Shown one piece after another: positions 1-11,612 of a DNA stretch of 64,000 nt (positions are counted from its first letter, which is position 1; each line of letters begins with the position of its first letter). Under the pieces are notes generated by a model. It saw nothing but the letters and a program-made list of their open reading frames with translations, ran no database searches and had not been told where the DNA came from. The translations under genes were made by a program, and so were the position numbers. Location of the stretch: the NCBI GenBank assembly GCA_963931865.1, contig OZ007507.1, positions 18,349,086-18,413,085 on the forward strand, written 5' to 3'. This DNA is from Axinella damicornis. Lineage: Eukaryota; Porifera; Demospongiae; Axinellida; Axinellidae.

Positions 1-909
1 TCCATTAAACTATATCTCGATAAAGTTTAGAGTACCTATAAGATTATCTTTTCATGCTTTGAGTCATATAGATTAGCTATACTTTCGCATCAGTTACGGT
101 TCCAAAGGTGCTATAGAAACAGCATCATGTTACACGTTCACGCTCCTAATTCACGTTCCTGATTCACGTTCCCGCGCCGTTAGTAGCAAAAATCAATGCA
201 AGAATTCGTAGCAGTCTCATCCCCATTACAACGTTGGCACATGCGCATGCCTGCTCACAATTGGGAATTTAATGATAGTTAAATGATGTTAACACACGAC
301 AGGATGTAGAGTGGTGGCATACTGTGATTGGACAAGGATCACGAGGACGGTGGGGTGGCTTACTGTGATTGGACAAGGATCACAAGGACTTCTAGATTTA
401 GGCGCTAACTACATTGTAAGTGATCAGTCTTCGAGCAGTTTGCAGCTGGGTTCTGATGAGCTGAGGATTCACCCGCCCACCCACCCTGTTCACTCAGTCT
501 CCGCTTTTAGCGTGAAAAGTGCAGGGTTCTCAGGTAGGTGTTAGTAGCCTGGGTGAGTGGGACCGGGAGTTAGCTGTGCTTAGAGGTACGGGTGCGTGAA
601 CCACCTAAGGAGGACAATTTTGGGTGAGAATCTGAAGTTGCTTGGCCTGCTGTGGCTCAGATACAGAAAGTGGTTGATCTCAAAACAGGTCGGCCTGGGA
701 CGGGTATGAGCCACAGCGGGCTGGAGATCACACCCTGCACTACCCGCCAAAAAGTAAGTGAGTGGATGGAGTGTGTATTATCGAATGGAGCGTGTTAAGT
801 ACATTTTCCGTTTGCACATGCTCGCAATGCACATGCTCGTTTGTTTGTGCGTTTTGCTCACTTGTTGGTGCATTTTGCTCGCTTTTTGGTGCTTTTTTGG
901 CTGTTACAG
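1..909. other. Stretch without a supported gene; short tandem duplication at 311-389
   Basis: No coding exon can be supported here. A unit of about 41 bp beginning ACTGTGATTGGACAAGGATC occurs at about 321 and again at about 362, a local tandem duplication. Short open frames in the stretch have no recognisable composition and no consistent splice context. Further right a T-rich tract precedes a possible acceptor at 907-909. Confidence 0.5.
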
Positions 910-1160
910 ATCTCGGAGTTGGACAGCAAGTTGAAACATATCAGGAAGGAGTACAAAGAAGGTTGGCATTTTAACATCTCTTTGAGGTGTACAGTGTAAT
1001 TCAAGTTGCAAGTACTTGAGGCCTGCTATAGGCAAAGTTTGTTGCAAATTATTGGTTAACTCTTGTTGTGTAGGAGAACTGACAGCTTTCGGCTACAGAA
1101 AGCGCTCACTTGAAGTTGAACTGAACCATACACTGGTTAATAAAAGATTAGATAAGGATT
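910..1160 (+). pseudogene. SMC-like coiled-coil exon pair (fragment)
   Basis: Two short open segments join in phase. The first (910-961) follows a TTACAG acceptor and encodes ISELDSKLKHIRKEYKE. The second starts at 1074 after TGTGTAG and encodes GELTAFGYRKRSLEVELN and then HTLVNKRLDK. Exon a ends in phase 1 and exon b supplies two bases (G+GA), so the reading frame is kept. The charged, heptad-like composition and the RK-x-SLE-x-ELN pattern resemble the SMC3 coiled coil near its hinge, recalled from family knowledge and not aligned. No canonical donor follows the second segment, and no other SMC exons (Walker A, hinge or Walker B) are visible. It is therefore most likely a stranded gene fragment, though it could be an unrelated coiled-coil exon. 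Confidence 0.3.
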
Positions 1161-1500
1161 GGACCTTAGGACACTTCCAGCTGTTCTGGAAGATTTCAGC
1201 CCATGCCCAATGTTCTCGAACATTCCTTGCGGAGTTTGAGGTTCAGTAAATTGAAGTATGAAGGTCGCACGTCACTAGTCTAGTCCCGCCCCACGAACAT
1301 CCCACTTCCATCACGCATAGACGGACAGATAGACAGACAGACACACAAACTTTAAAATCTTAATGTATTCGCTGCACTACAGTAGCAAAAAGTCAAATGC
1401 TAAACAGGGCGTGCTTACTAGATGGTATACAACTAACAGTCTACAGTCTCCTAAAGATAACTAGTAGCTACAGGAAAGAAACTCACAAATGTCAATGCAG

Positions 1501-4500
1501 TCAAAGACAATCGAGAACCACTTTCACTTCTTTCTTCGTTTTCTCATGGTGAGCTTTGAGCTGTATTTCGGTTTGACTTAGGTCAACGGTAAGAACGACA
1601 CTTTTGTCATCCTTCTCTCCAGGAATGTCTTGCAAGTCAAAATCCAATGTTCCAACTTCTTTTAACCCAGATACAATATTTCCATCCTTATCTCTCGCAT
1701 ACCAGATGTTACGTTCAGTTGACGAATAGATGGTGAATGCCATGCTGGTCATGCTACTCCTGAATGGGGTGACAGAACCAGTCTGAAGTACTTCGTCGGC
1801 ACGGATCGTATCACCGATTTCCATAAATGGCCGAAACAGACCCCTACAATAATCCTTTCCTTTTTCATTCTTTGTCTTGTAAGCAGGATCATGGATGTCA
1901 GGATCAAATGGACTATTGACAACATCTCCATATGTAAGCTCAGCTTTTCGGGCCCAGATGATCTCAGGGTTACGCCGAAATTTGATAGCTCCACAAGCAA
2001 CTGCCACTTTGTGTTCAACTGGTACAAAAACCTCAAGTTGCTGACCATATCGACCTTGCATGATATCTTGGATCGTTTTCTTGACGAACTTGCACCCTCC
2101 GAACCCTCCGACAAGATATATGGCCTCCAGCTTTCCTACCTCCTGTTTGACCCTTTCAAGTGCGAGGAATGCATAACGGCTAATATGCTCGATTGCTGCT
2201 TGGAAGAACTCCTTCATCTTCTGTGGCTCCACATAGAGTAAATTTCCATCCAGCTCGGCTATGTCGCGGTGCTTTTCATTGATTGCTTTTTCCAGCTTCT
2301 CTTCCTTGTAGAACTTCACAAACGATTTGGGGAGGACTATCTCTGCTGGATTTCTCTTTTCATCATTATCTTCGTCACCAAAAAATATCTTCTGCTCCTC
2401 AAAGCTTTCGTATATCAGCTTGTTGAGGTCAGCCTTGTGCTGCTGCTGCAATTGTGCATCGGGGACGTGTAGATACTGCCTGAAATCTCGGTCATCCACA
2501 ACGGTCTGCAAAAACTTGCTAAATTGTTCATTGACTCGTGTTCCTCCCCAATCATTGCCATTGGCCTTATCTTTCACACAGATGCGACCTTCTCTGTCGA
2601 CATGATACGAGGTGATGTCAACAGTACCTCCTCCAATATCCAGAACCGTAAAGTGTCGGGGTTTGACGTGAAGTTCGCCACTATTCTGGCAATACAGCCC
2701 GGCTACTTCAGGCTCCAAGGCAAGAGATAATCTATCTGGGGCATTCTCAATGGGCCTCTCCAACTTTCTGGACTTGCTGCAAGGGATAAGGTTGCAGCTC
2801 GGAGAGGAAGAGCACAAGCCAGCCTGGAGGGATAAAGAAATGTTTTTGGAGTTATTAATTGCCCTTCATGCATGGGTCAGCAGTTGAAGACATAGCATAT
2901 AAATTTCTGCAATTGCAGTTGAGTTCATTTGCAAATCTCACGATCCTAGCAACCTGCATTCTTGGTCTTAGGCCAATTAGTTTTGGAGAGTGGGATAAGA
3001 GTAAAGTATATTATAAAGCAATCACTATATCAGAGTCTTCTAGAGGACAAAAATTGCGTGTGTATAATAATTATGGGGACAGGAGCTCCTGTCCCTCTCT
3101 CATAATATACGCACAATTTTTGTGCAACGCAAACATACCCTGTGTCCCCACCCTGATTTAGCTACAACCCCGGAGTTACAGGTGCAATTTAGAATCCACA
3201 GACAACTGAGTTTATATCCTTATCCATTGGGTAATACTAGTGAATCTATATAGACATAAGTAGAGCAATTATTAATTTTGATCGGATAGTGGATATCATC
3301 GTGTTTTTAGAACAGACACCGCCACCACCTCTTTAGGGTCATGATGCAGAAATTACGGTATGTGTAGCTTGTTAGCAGCACAATGGTACATGTTTGGTGT
3401 TCATAATTATGTTGTGTAGTTCTCGACATGGAGCAATTCTTCTATAGTCGAGTGACTGGATGGACAGATGAAGAATAGCTCCATCTCAAGAAGTACGCAA
3501 CATGTGAACAATGGACTTGTACCATTGTGCTGCTGAGAAACTGCACATTCCAGAGATTTCTTTATCACAGCCCTAAAGAGGTGTTGGCAGCATCCATACT
3601 AAAAACTCAGTGAAATCCACTGTCCGATCAAACAAAGATGTCGAAATGTGGTCAACAATCAAATAACACCCCTCAGCACCTGAGGCAGCCACAACAACAA
3701 ACCTCAGGCGTGCAGCAGAAGGGTCTTATCCAAGCTGCACAAGTCTTGCCGAAAACTGCTTCAGAGAAGCATTGGGGAGCAGTGTCCAACAATTTATCTG
3801 CTTCAGAATTTTATCTTTGACTGGTTATAGCTAACTCCAGAGCCAAACGAGAGAGCAGCATCTAACTTAGAACGCACAGCATGATGTGCTAGTGCATCTG
3901 AATTTAAATTGTGTACGATGATCAATAACTTTCTCTATAGCTAGTTTATACTCTTCCCACACGCCCTTATGTCACTCCTGTTAGCTAGCCTGAATGAGAA
4001 TTTTAACCTTAATTAATTAACACACTATAATACTAGATCAGGAGTTTGCAATTGACTAGAGAAAACCTATAACTATGTAGCTACTTACCTTGTAAGCAGC
4101 CTCTCTCATCATCTGCTTTCCACGAATGTCCCAGATTGCTGGAACAGTCACCACCCAATCGAATTGGACATTGTCAATACCATTCATACGGAGACAATCA
4201 TAAAGCGTGTCCCTGAGGTACTTGAGGATTAATGCCACCACATCCACCAGGTAGTACTCCTCGTCACTGTTGATGGGACTGACAGGTGTGGTCCTGCTCA
4301 CATCCTGTAGGGTTGTGTTACAAATGGGGTGCACAAAAGGTATAGTCCGGTAAGGTGTACTTCCCACCCAGCTGTGTCTAATGTAATGTAATTTGTAAGC
4401 TTAATAGCTAAGTCCAGATTCCGAAGTACATGTACGTGAAGAGGAAGAAGCTGCAAAACCATGCACAAGACCTAGCTACCCTTGCCAATGCGAAGTCTTT

Positions 4501-5375
4501 GGTTTAGGCAAGCGCGCTAGCCGGTCCACGAAGCAATGACACTGTTATGTGGGCAGTCATTCCTGCCAAGGGGCAGTCATTTTCGAGGGATAAAATTTGT
4601 CAAGTCAAATGATCGGGCGTCACTCACGATGGGGTCGTTCGCGCCTCTGACACTAGTCATGAACGGTAGCTTCCTTCCTAGGCCCCCGCGCCTAGCTTTT
4701 CGTCACTTGCAGAATTGCAAGCAATGGAAAGCTGGGCGGGGCCTGAGAACGAGGCGATATGAACGGTGCGGTGTATTGCATGCGTTGGGCATGCAATTCA
4801 CACTTATTGCGGATCGAGTACGGCGCTGCATCACTGCATGTGCGATAATACATAAGCACCGCTGCAACTTTGCCAAGTGCTTGGTCTTCTCTCTGCCAAG
4901 ATACTTGAATCAATCGCACATTTCGACCGCAAGGTCCAATAATTCAGGGTAGCCCATACCTGTACCTATAACTCCCAATGTGTATGTTATTAAATTAATA
5001 TTATACGCCTAATTATAGACTCACTTTTCGATGATACAGGATCATCTTCATCCTTTCGAAATAGATGAATCTCTCCTTCTGTCTCATTTGGGAGAACATG
5101 GTCTGCGCACGGTAACCAAACGCCTCCACTGTATTCTTTCCCCTCTCCACAAGAACAGCATTGGGAACTCGTGTGTGATGTCCATCTATCGGGAGTTTAA
5201 GGATTTCTTTGCTGTCCTGTTGCAGAGTGTACGCAACAGAGCAGTAGGTCGTCCCGAAGTCGATAGCGGCTACAAATCCAGAAGCCCGTCTGAAGCCGGC
5301 TGCACGCCTAGAAACTTTACTAGGCTTAGCCAGACCGTTTGGGAAACGGGAAGTCGTCGGCTTTGAAAGGGACAT
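1501..5375 (-). CDS. HSPA12-like HSP70-family ATPase, copy A (3 exons, 629 aa)
   Basis: Exons in transcript order are 5375-5025 (117 codons), 4304-4089 (72) and 2823-1501 (440 plus TGA); all junctions are phase 0. Donors are GTGAGT and GTAAGT; acceptors are CTACAG and CTCCAG. The actin-like ATPase core is complete. Phosphate-1 motif AIDFGTTYCSVAY lies at about residues 37-49, WVVTVPAIWD in exon 2, phosphate-2 motif DIGGGTVDIT at about 251-260, and adenosine-binding motif YLVGGFGGC at about 425-433. MREAAYK-AGL across the second junction and LALEPEVAGLYC are typical of the HSPA12 branch rather than canonical HSP70. There is no EEVD tail and no signal peptide, so a cytosolic protein is inferred. 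The start is the first Met that aligns with the start of copy B; an upstream Met in the same frame (5483) would run through the promoter. HSPA12 proteins bind nucleotide and have been linked to stress and innate signalling; the client here is unknown. It sits head to head with the coiled-coil gene at 5541. Confidence 0.85.
3046..3123. repeat. Imperfect hairpin in HSPA12-like copy A intron 2
   Basis: ACAAAAATTGCGTGTGTATA near 3047 pairs with TATACGCACAATTTTTGT near 3103-3121, around a GGGACAGGAGCTCCTGTCCC core. It lies wholly inside the intron and looks like a small foldback element. Confidence 0.55.
3279..3629. mobile_element. MITE with inverted ends of about 60 bp in intron 2 of copy A
   Basis: The left end TGATCGGATAGTGGATATCA is the inverted counterpart of the right end, which finishes GTGAAATCCACTGTCCGATCA. 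The similarity continues inward through ACCTCTTTAGGG / CCCTAAAGAGGT. A second inner pair is TTAGCAGCACAATGGTACA near 3371 and TGTACCATTGTGCTGCTGA near 3518. No transposase frame is present. It is non-autonomous and absent from the corresponding intron of copy B. Confidence 0.6.
4667..4755. repeat. Diverged member of the TAGCCTCGTTCCCAGGC hairpin family
   Basis: The ends TAGCTTCCTTCCTAGGCCCC and GGGGCCTGAGAACGAGGC are inverted. The interior AGCTTTTCGTC matches the copy at 55718-55794. It lies in intron 1 of HSPA12-like copy A. Confidence 0.55.
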
Positions 5376-5540
5376 GATAGCAATGTGGGTTACGGTGCAC
5401 TGTCTGCGCGTTCTTTTATGGCGAGCGCAGGAGAGGAGGGTTGTCGTCACTGTTATGAATATTTTACGCAGAACGGTGACCAATAATAACTGAGTATAAA
5501 GGTTGCTTTGTTTACTGAAATGTGACTACAAGACTTAGAA
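5376..5540. promoter_or_regulatory. Short bidirectional promoter, copy A
   Basis: Only 165 bp separate the HSPA12-like start (5375, minus) from the coiled-coil start (5541, plus). TATAAA at 5495-5500 faces right, about 40 bp before the ATG at 5541. GTTCTTTTATGG at 5410-5421, which reads CCATAAAAGAAC on the minus strand, faces left. GAACGGTGACC at 5471-5481 is also present. All three blocks recur in the same order in copy B (30225-30384), while the bases between them differ. No convincing heat-shock element (alternating nGAAn) was found. The promoter role is inferred from position and conservation. Confidence 0.6.
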
Positions 5541-7943
5541 ATGGGACAGAGTTGGTTAGTTGCGATGAAAGAGTTGCGTATCATTGTACATTTATTCACG
5601 TCTGTTCTTTAACAGTTGCAGAAATCCGATGGATGAGTCGAATAGATTAGAACGTGAGATGGAGGAAGAACCAAAAGCGTTGGGATCCAAGTTGGCGATC
5701 AAGCGCGTCGAACCGCGAACTGAACGAGACGATTTAAAGGAGGAACTCCGTCAACAGAAAGAACTCCAGTACCGACAACAGTGAGTGATATTGTATACGT
5801 TTAGGGTAACGCTATATAGCTAAACGACAGTGCGTACAAACCGAGTAGCAAGTATGTCAGGAGCACCTGATAGCCAGCATCACATTTCTGTGTGATCATC
5901 CTTCAAGCAACTTTTCCTGCAACTTAATATATCTGTGGAGGTACTAGGCTTGCTACTCTAAGTGTGATCTGACTAGTAGCTATAGGCCTTGACGGACTAA
6001 ACTTTTTCTTTCACCTATTATTCTATTCTCTTATGCTCATTACTGAGTCTTTTGCCTATTATGCTGACTCAGGTGACGCAATTATGACTTACAGTTCAGT
6101 GTACATAATCAGGTATCTCCTAAGTGTATATTTAGTATAAATGCATGAGCCGCCAAAGGCGGTGAAGGAGCGTCGAACTCAGCATGTGTGCCCTAGCAGA
6201 AGTAGTAGGCATTCACACGTCCCAAACCTTTACCTTATACAGCAAGAGGCCATTATGTAAAAGTGTGAACCCCACACTTGGGGTGCCTATATATGAATCC
6301 GAAAAGTCCTAAATTACCATGGTATAATATATGATGAACAACCCGGACTAAACCTAGCCTTGTTCCCAGGCCTTCTCACCCCAGCATTTGTCGCTTGCAG
6401 CATTAGTATTGCAAGTGACAAACGCTGGGGTGAGAAGGCCTGGGAATGAGGCTAGACTAAACCGTCGTACCATTATCTAAAAACACATGTTCTACATGTT
6501 AATTACACAGGAAACTCGGTGGAGCAAGAAACATGCAAATCATGGGTCACCAAGTTGTTGGAAACATGGATAAAAGCCATGAAGATGTGAAGATGATGTT
6601 CGAAAAATTCTTCAGTGGGGATGCAGTGAGCATAAGAAGAGCACTGCGGAATCAAATTGCATCACTTCAAACAAGAAAATTATTGAGCCAAATGTTTCAG
6701 GTTGACTATCCTATGAACAAACTGTGTATCAGATAATTGTGCACAACACATTATGGAGACATGACTGTATAAATCGTATCACTTCCTGTATAGGTCATAT
6801 ACGACTATGTACAGAGAAAGGTGGTGGAACGTCTTGCAAGAAAGGCTCTGCAGCTAGATCAACAGCCTCAATCACAATCATCACGGGAAAAAGTAAGTTC
6901 ACTGTAATTAATGCCAACATGCTCACCATGCATAGTTAGTTACACTCAGTTTGTTGTTGCAGAAAGCAGAACAGTTCGCTCCCCTTTTCAAACACACTGA
7001 ACTTTTCACTTCCTGCCGTGACGATCAAGTTGCTTTCCGAGCTAATATGATAGAGAAACAGAGGGAATATGGCATCCTGTTGCACAATTGTGACCTGATG
7101 GAGATGACTGATGCCAAAGTAGAAGAAGAGACTAAGAAAATGAAGGAAAAATTCCATGGCAGAAATATTCCAGCTGAACAAAGGGTAACAATCAGACTTC
7201 TCATAAGTTTCTGCATGCACTATATTCACCATGATACTTATTTCTACAGTTTGAAGACGTTAAAGACTTCATACATACCAATTCAATAGAGCAGGAATTT
7301 GATATCTACATCAAAAGTAGTGTCCGCCTGGCATTGCTGATGGTCACTCGAATCCCTCCCATGATTGCTGTTGAACCCACGACATTCGATCCACGGTGTA
7401 CCATACAGGACGCTTCATGGAATGAGAGTGATGTTGAAACACAACAGATCACTTCAATGCAACCAATTGTTTACTTCAGCTATGAAGGCGAGGTGGCTGT
7501 CAGAGGGATTGTAACCAACACACCCGACACAGGTGATAGCTAATTGTCATATTATGACAGTCTGTAAATACAGTGCATAATGTGCTACATGATTCTTTTG
7601 TAGCTGTTGCCAAGGAAACCCCGTCAGGGATTACAAATGACACACTTGATTCAAGGGATCAGGACGATGCCACAGGTGATAATTATGTCATGATGACAGT
7701 CTGTAAAATTATATAGTGTGTAATATGCTACATATATGATTCTTTGTAGCTGTTGTCAAGAAAACCCCATCAGAGATTACAAATGACACACCTGATTCGA
7801 GGGATCAGGACGATGCCACAGGTGATAATTATGTCATGATGACAGTCTGTAAAATTATAATAATTATAGTTTGTAATATGCTACATCACTCTTATGTAGC
7901 TGTTGTTAAGAAAAACCCTTCACTCTTTCAACACCAAAGTTGA
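5541..7943 (+). CDS. Coiled-coil protein with possible MIEAP-like C-terminal domain, copy A (9 exons, 386 aa)
   Basis: Exons: 5541-5554, 5616-5780, 6511-6700, 6794-6892, 6963-7184, 7250-7532, 7604-7675, 7750-7821 and 7900-7943 (TGA). They sum to 387 codons with compatible phases and GT-AG ends. The 14-nt first exon (ATG GGA CAG AGT TG, donor GTTAGT) gives MGQSCCRNPMDES, a candidate N-myristoylation/palmitoylation signal. Next come a charged coiled coil (about residues 15-60), the conserved block KLGGARNMQIMGHQVVG, and the helical block VIYDYVQRKVVERLARKA. The domain around SVRLALLMVTRIPPM then IVYFSYEGEVAVRGIV resembles the C-terminal domain of mitochondria-eating protein (MIEAP/SPATA18, PF16026). 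That assignment is from memory of the family pattern and is unproven. The tail has two near-identical 24-codon exons. The gene is divergent from the HSPA12-like gene and paralogous to the gene at 30385. Confidence 0.7.
6354..6455. repeat. TAGCCTCGTTCCCAGGC-type hairpin in intron 2 of the coiled-coil gene A
   Basis: CTAGCCTTGTTCCCAGGCCT at the left end and AGGCCTGGGAATGAGGCTAG at the right end form a near-perfect stem. It continues through TTCTCACCCCAGC / GCTGGGGTGAGAA and on to TTGTC / GACAA. The element is a short MITE without coding capacity. Confidence 0.7.
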
Positions 7944-7960
7944 AACGTGCTGTATTTTAT
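7533..7960 (+). repeat. Tandem exon-intron cassettes of about 146 bp at the 3' end of coiled-coil gene A
   Basis: Exons 7604-7675 and 7750-7821 are both 72 nt, phase 1-1, nearly identical (AVxKxTPSxITNDTxDSRD...), and each is preceded by the same intron. The third unit starts at 7900 with the same AVVKKNPS opening but terminates at 7943. A remnant resembling the copy B exon end (GGGGCAGGACTGT near 7981) lies downstream, outside the reading frame. Confidence 0.75.
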
Positions 7961-9740
7961 TGCCTGCAGCCAACACCATTGGGGCAGGACTGTACACATG
8001 ATGGTCACAGAACCACAGGTGATACGTCATGATAACAACCTGTATGCAGTGCTTATACTGAATACAAACCAATTACTTCATGACAGCTAAATCAATGCCA
8101 CCGAATAGCACAGCAGCTTTGAGGTGTGTTATAAAGCAGTCACATAGTGCCCCCAATTACAAAGGACTGTGAAAGAGTACTGCCCAACTGAGGTTCTGTC
8201 ACTTGCAGATGTCCTACGAAATACAGCCTGTGCTTGAGATTAATTCTAAGACCGGAGGTATATACCTCCCTACAGGGGGTTACACCTCATGTAGATGTGT
8301 GTGCATGCCACCATTGAAAGTAGTCCATGGCAACCATGCAGTAATTTACTAAATCCATGTGATGCTATGTCTATTGAGCTAGACTCTACGTAGATGGTCT
8401 TTGAATCTTCTAGCAAAGGGCAAGGAAGGGTCAAACATGACTATTGTGCCTCTGGAAGAACCATTCAAGAATGCAAGAGAATAATCAAATCTTATTATGT
8501 GAATGTTAAAGCCACACAGATATGCAGTCTGACTGCATGGTTACAAGGTAATTACCATACTGTGTAGAGGCCTCAGCCATATATCCCTATAGCTACTGAC
8601 CCTCTCTCTCTCCATTTCGGTGGACTAGATTTCCCTCTAGATCAACAACTAGCTATCACAAATTGACTGTACAGTCTCCTACGGTAAAAAAAAAAAGAAC
8701 CAGCTTCATAATATTAGACAAACGGATATCATTCTATTGGCTGCTCACATGGTCAGAAAACTTTAGAACTATAGAAGCCATGCAGTCACTGAAATTGCAT
8801 TGTATCAAGAGACTCTGATGCAAGATGAGAACATATTTATGAGTAACTAATTCAGCTTCCTCTTGCATATGATCTTGATATCAACATATTTCCCATTAAT
8901 CACTTCAGCATTTCTCTTTCTACATGCAGATTTATAAGTCGGCGTCAAAAGCAGAAGCTCTACATACAGTATACTTGTGTAGCATCCATAGTCTAGGCAC
9001 AAAACAGTGGTGAAACTGTTATTAATTAATTAGAGTAATAATAAGTCTTTTGATACTTACATATGACATTGTTGTACTGATTTATGTTTGGTATACTACC
9101 CTCAAAAATATTTGATTTATAAAGTACGATGTCCACATTAATCTAGAATGCGGACTTGAGATGTCAGGCTCTTTCTGTTGAGATCAGGGCTATACAACTT
9201 GGATATGCAATCCAAGCACAGAACACAGAAATTTAATTGATGAACCTGAATTGGAAGGAGTGTGGTAACTCCATGATACCTAGTGATTAGTGCTAGTGAT
9301 CAGATAAGCAGTTTTCAATTGATCATGAACTTCTACCTTAGCCTCTGATGAGTAGTCCCAATGAACACACTTTTAATTTGGGTTTGCAAACTAAAGGGAG
9401 ATGAGGTTAATCAATGTAGATTAATCAACTCTGGATTATTAAAACATCCAAATTCAAATATTATAACACCATTGTAGAATGATATATGACATGACTGAAG
9501 AGGACAATAGCAATACACATGATTGTGTGCAATGAGTTTAATAACTACTAGGACCAATCACATCACACATCTTCTGCCATGTGAAGGGAATTGTGGTGCG
9601 GCACCAGACACATGGTTCTTTGCCACAATCTCAGGAAAACCACCATCTGTGTGGAAACGAGAAATGATTTGGGAAATGATAGCTAAATGTTCTTCAGTTA
9701 CATTTTCAACCAACTCTGGAGTAGGGAAATGATGTGAGCT
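7944..9740. other. 3' flank of module A, non-coding, homologous to 32905-35040
   Basis: No gene is supported. Landmarks shared in order with module B include AGAGAATARTCAAAT near 8477 and 33223, TGTAGCATCCA near 8979 and 33715, and TGTGGTGCGGCACCAGA near 9592 and 34961. The segmental duplication therefore extends past the genes. The block is AT-rich, with a poly-A near 8686. Confidence 0.55.
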
Positions 9741-10260
9741 TGTTCTTCTAGGGAGCTTGTTCTTCTAGGGAGCTTATTCTTCCTACAATTTCCACACAGT
9801 AGCAGAATTATGATTTAAAAACAAGGTAGGCACTGTTCCTCCTTAGATGTTTCATAGCTCTGATGATGTGTTTGCAGGATTGCACAATGCTCCGAGGACT
9901 ACATATGAGACAGAAGTTAGCCCAGCTGAGGCTCCATCCTTTCCATACCTTCAGTGTTTGCATCTCTCTGCACTGCATATGTTGATTTGAGGATCTCTCT
10001 CCTGAATGTGAGCATGATTCTGCTGGAGTTGGGCATCGTTGATAAAAGGATAGGTGTTTCCAGTGTTTATACTATACTAGATTGTGTTCTAGAAAAGGGT
10101 GGGGAAGGATCAAACATATATCACTGGTAGAACAAGTGTGTACATCACATGAATATCAACAACTACAACTAAACGGAGTCACTTCTAGCCCATAGTTAGA
10201 TCAGAGAAATGCTATTAGTAAGTTGGCTACTCATAATATTATAATGCAATTCATATTGAT

Positions 10261-10480
10261 AGGTCTCTGAAGGGCCAGGCAGCACAGTTGGGGGTGAGAC
10301 AGCATGAGGGTGAATACTATCACACAAAAACCGACAGTAGTCTCGCCCCCCTTTTGTTGAATTAGGCAAACATGATTGTAGTCATGATATCACATCAGGA
10401 GATCCAGAGCATTATTATGCCCAAACCTTTCTGTTGTGCATGCCAGAAACTCCTGGAAATGTAATTTTTATGCTTCTTGA
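10261..10480 (+). repeat. Dispersed stem-forming repeat, copy
   Basis: It begins AGGTCTCTGAAGGGCCAGGC. GGGGGTGAGAC (10290-10300) can pair with GTCTCGCCCCC (10340-10350). It ends with the AGAAACTCCTGGAAATGTAA block. Confidence 0.7.
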
Positions 10481-10876
10481 GTATATACATGTATGACATT
10501 GTAATGTAATTGACAACTCGGCTTGTGCTAACAAAACACATCCATTGTAGAAAACAAATCCTTGTGATGTGTGCATGTTAAAACCAAACAAAGTGTATGG
10601 AGCTAGAATTGGTGGTTTGACTGCATGGCTGTAAAGCAATAATTAGCAAAGGACCATCTACAGTATTGCTGTGAGTGATGATTACCTGAAGGCATGGGTC
10701 CTTAACAACGTGGATGAGGACTAGAATACTGTCACAAAGATCACATGATACCAGTGAACACTGGTCCTTAGCCACTGAAGACTAGCAGACGCATAGCTCA
10801 TGCATTCTACTCACTGTCAGATCAAAGAGGAATACCATCACAGTTGGCTTCTCACATACTGTAATTCATATTGATA

Positions 10877-11065
10877 GGTCTCTGAAGGGCCAGGCAGCAC
10901 AGTTGGGGGTGAGACAGCATGAGGGTGAATACTATCACACAAGCTGTGCAGTCTTAGACAAATAATGCAGTCATGAATAATTATTAGCCAGCAACGCCCA
11001 AAATTTCCTGTTATGCCAGAAATTCCTGGAAATGTAATTTCTAAGCTTCCTGAGTACCATGAATA
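10877..11065 (+). repeat. Dispersed stem-forming repeat, copy
   Basis: Same family as 10261, but with the middle GTCTCGCCCCC arm replaced. It retains the GCCAGAAATTCCTGGAAATG block and CTAAGCTTCCTGAGTA. Confidence 0.65.
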
Positions 11066-11612
11066 ATGTAATAACTGTAGTGTAACCTAATGTTTGACTT
11101 ACATAGCCATGCACATTTTGATAGCAATGACTAACATGAAACTCTCTAGTCAGGCTGCATGTGTATTATAGATTATTTTTATATAGTTTGTTGAAAGCAC
11201 CGATTATGCTATAGATATAGAATGGCAGTTGGTGCTGTATGACTTATACAGTACTGAACCCAAGGGTGAGAGGATGTATCAGCCATACGGCATGTGACTG
11301 CCATGCTATATGTATTAAGGGCAGAGTACATGCACATTTCTAGGTAGCATTATAGCAACACTAGATGCGCCCTGTTGACGCGCATCCTGTACATGTCCCC
11401 AGGGCAGTGTTGTAATAGAATAGCCAGCTCTGCTTTGTATTGACCTGCATTTATGTATCTTGAAGTCTTAGGGGTCATAAGTCACGTGCATAATTAATAA
11501 GCTTCAACGGACGCGTTCTGCATGTAGCTAGCACCCTTAGAGCGGAAAGGGATGAAAGAAGCTAGAACACAGTGTGAAATGGTATCTTCTGCTGCAGATA
11601 AAATCCCACAAA

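Noticed and set aside
5376..5540. Heat-shock elements in the HSP70-type promoter
   Set aside because: No array of alternating nGAAn/nTTCn units was found in either copy. HSPA12-type genes are often not heat inducible.
5584..5784. Start of the coiled-coil gene at 5584 (MYIYSRLFF)
   Set aside because: This reads through a conserved 5' intron. The 14-nt exon at 5541 with a GTTAGT donor keeps phase in all three copies.
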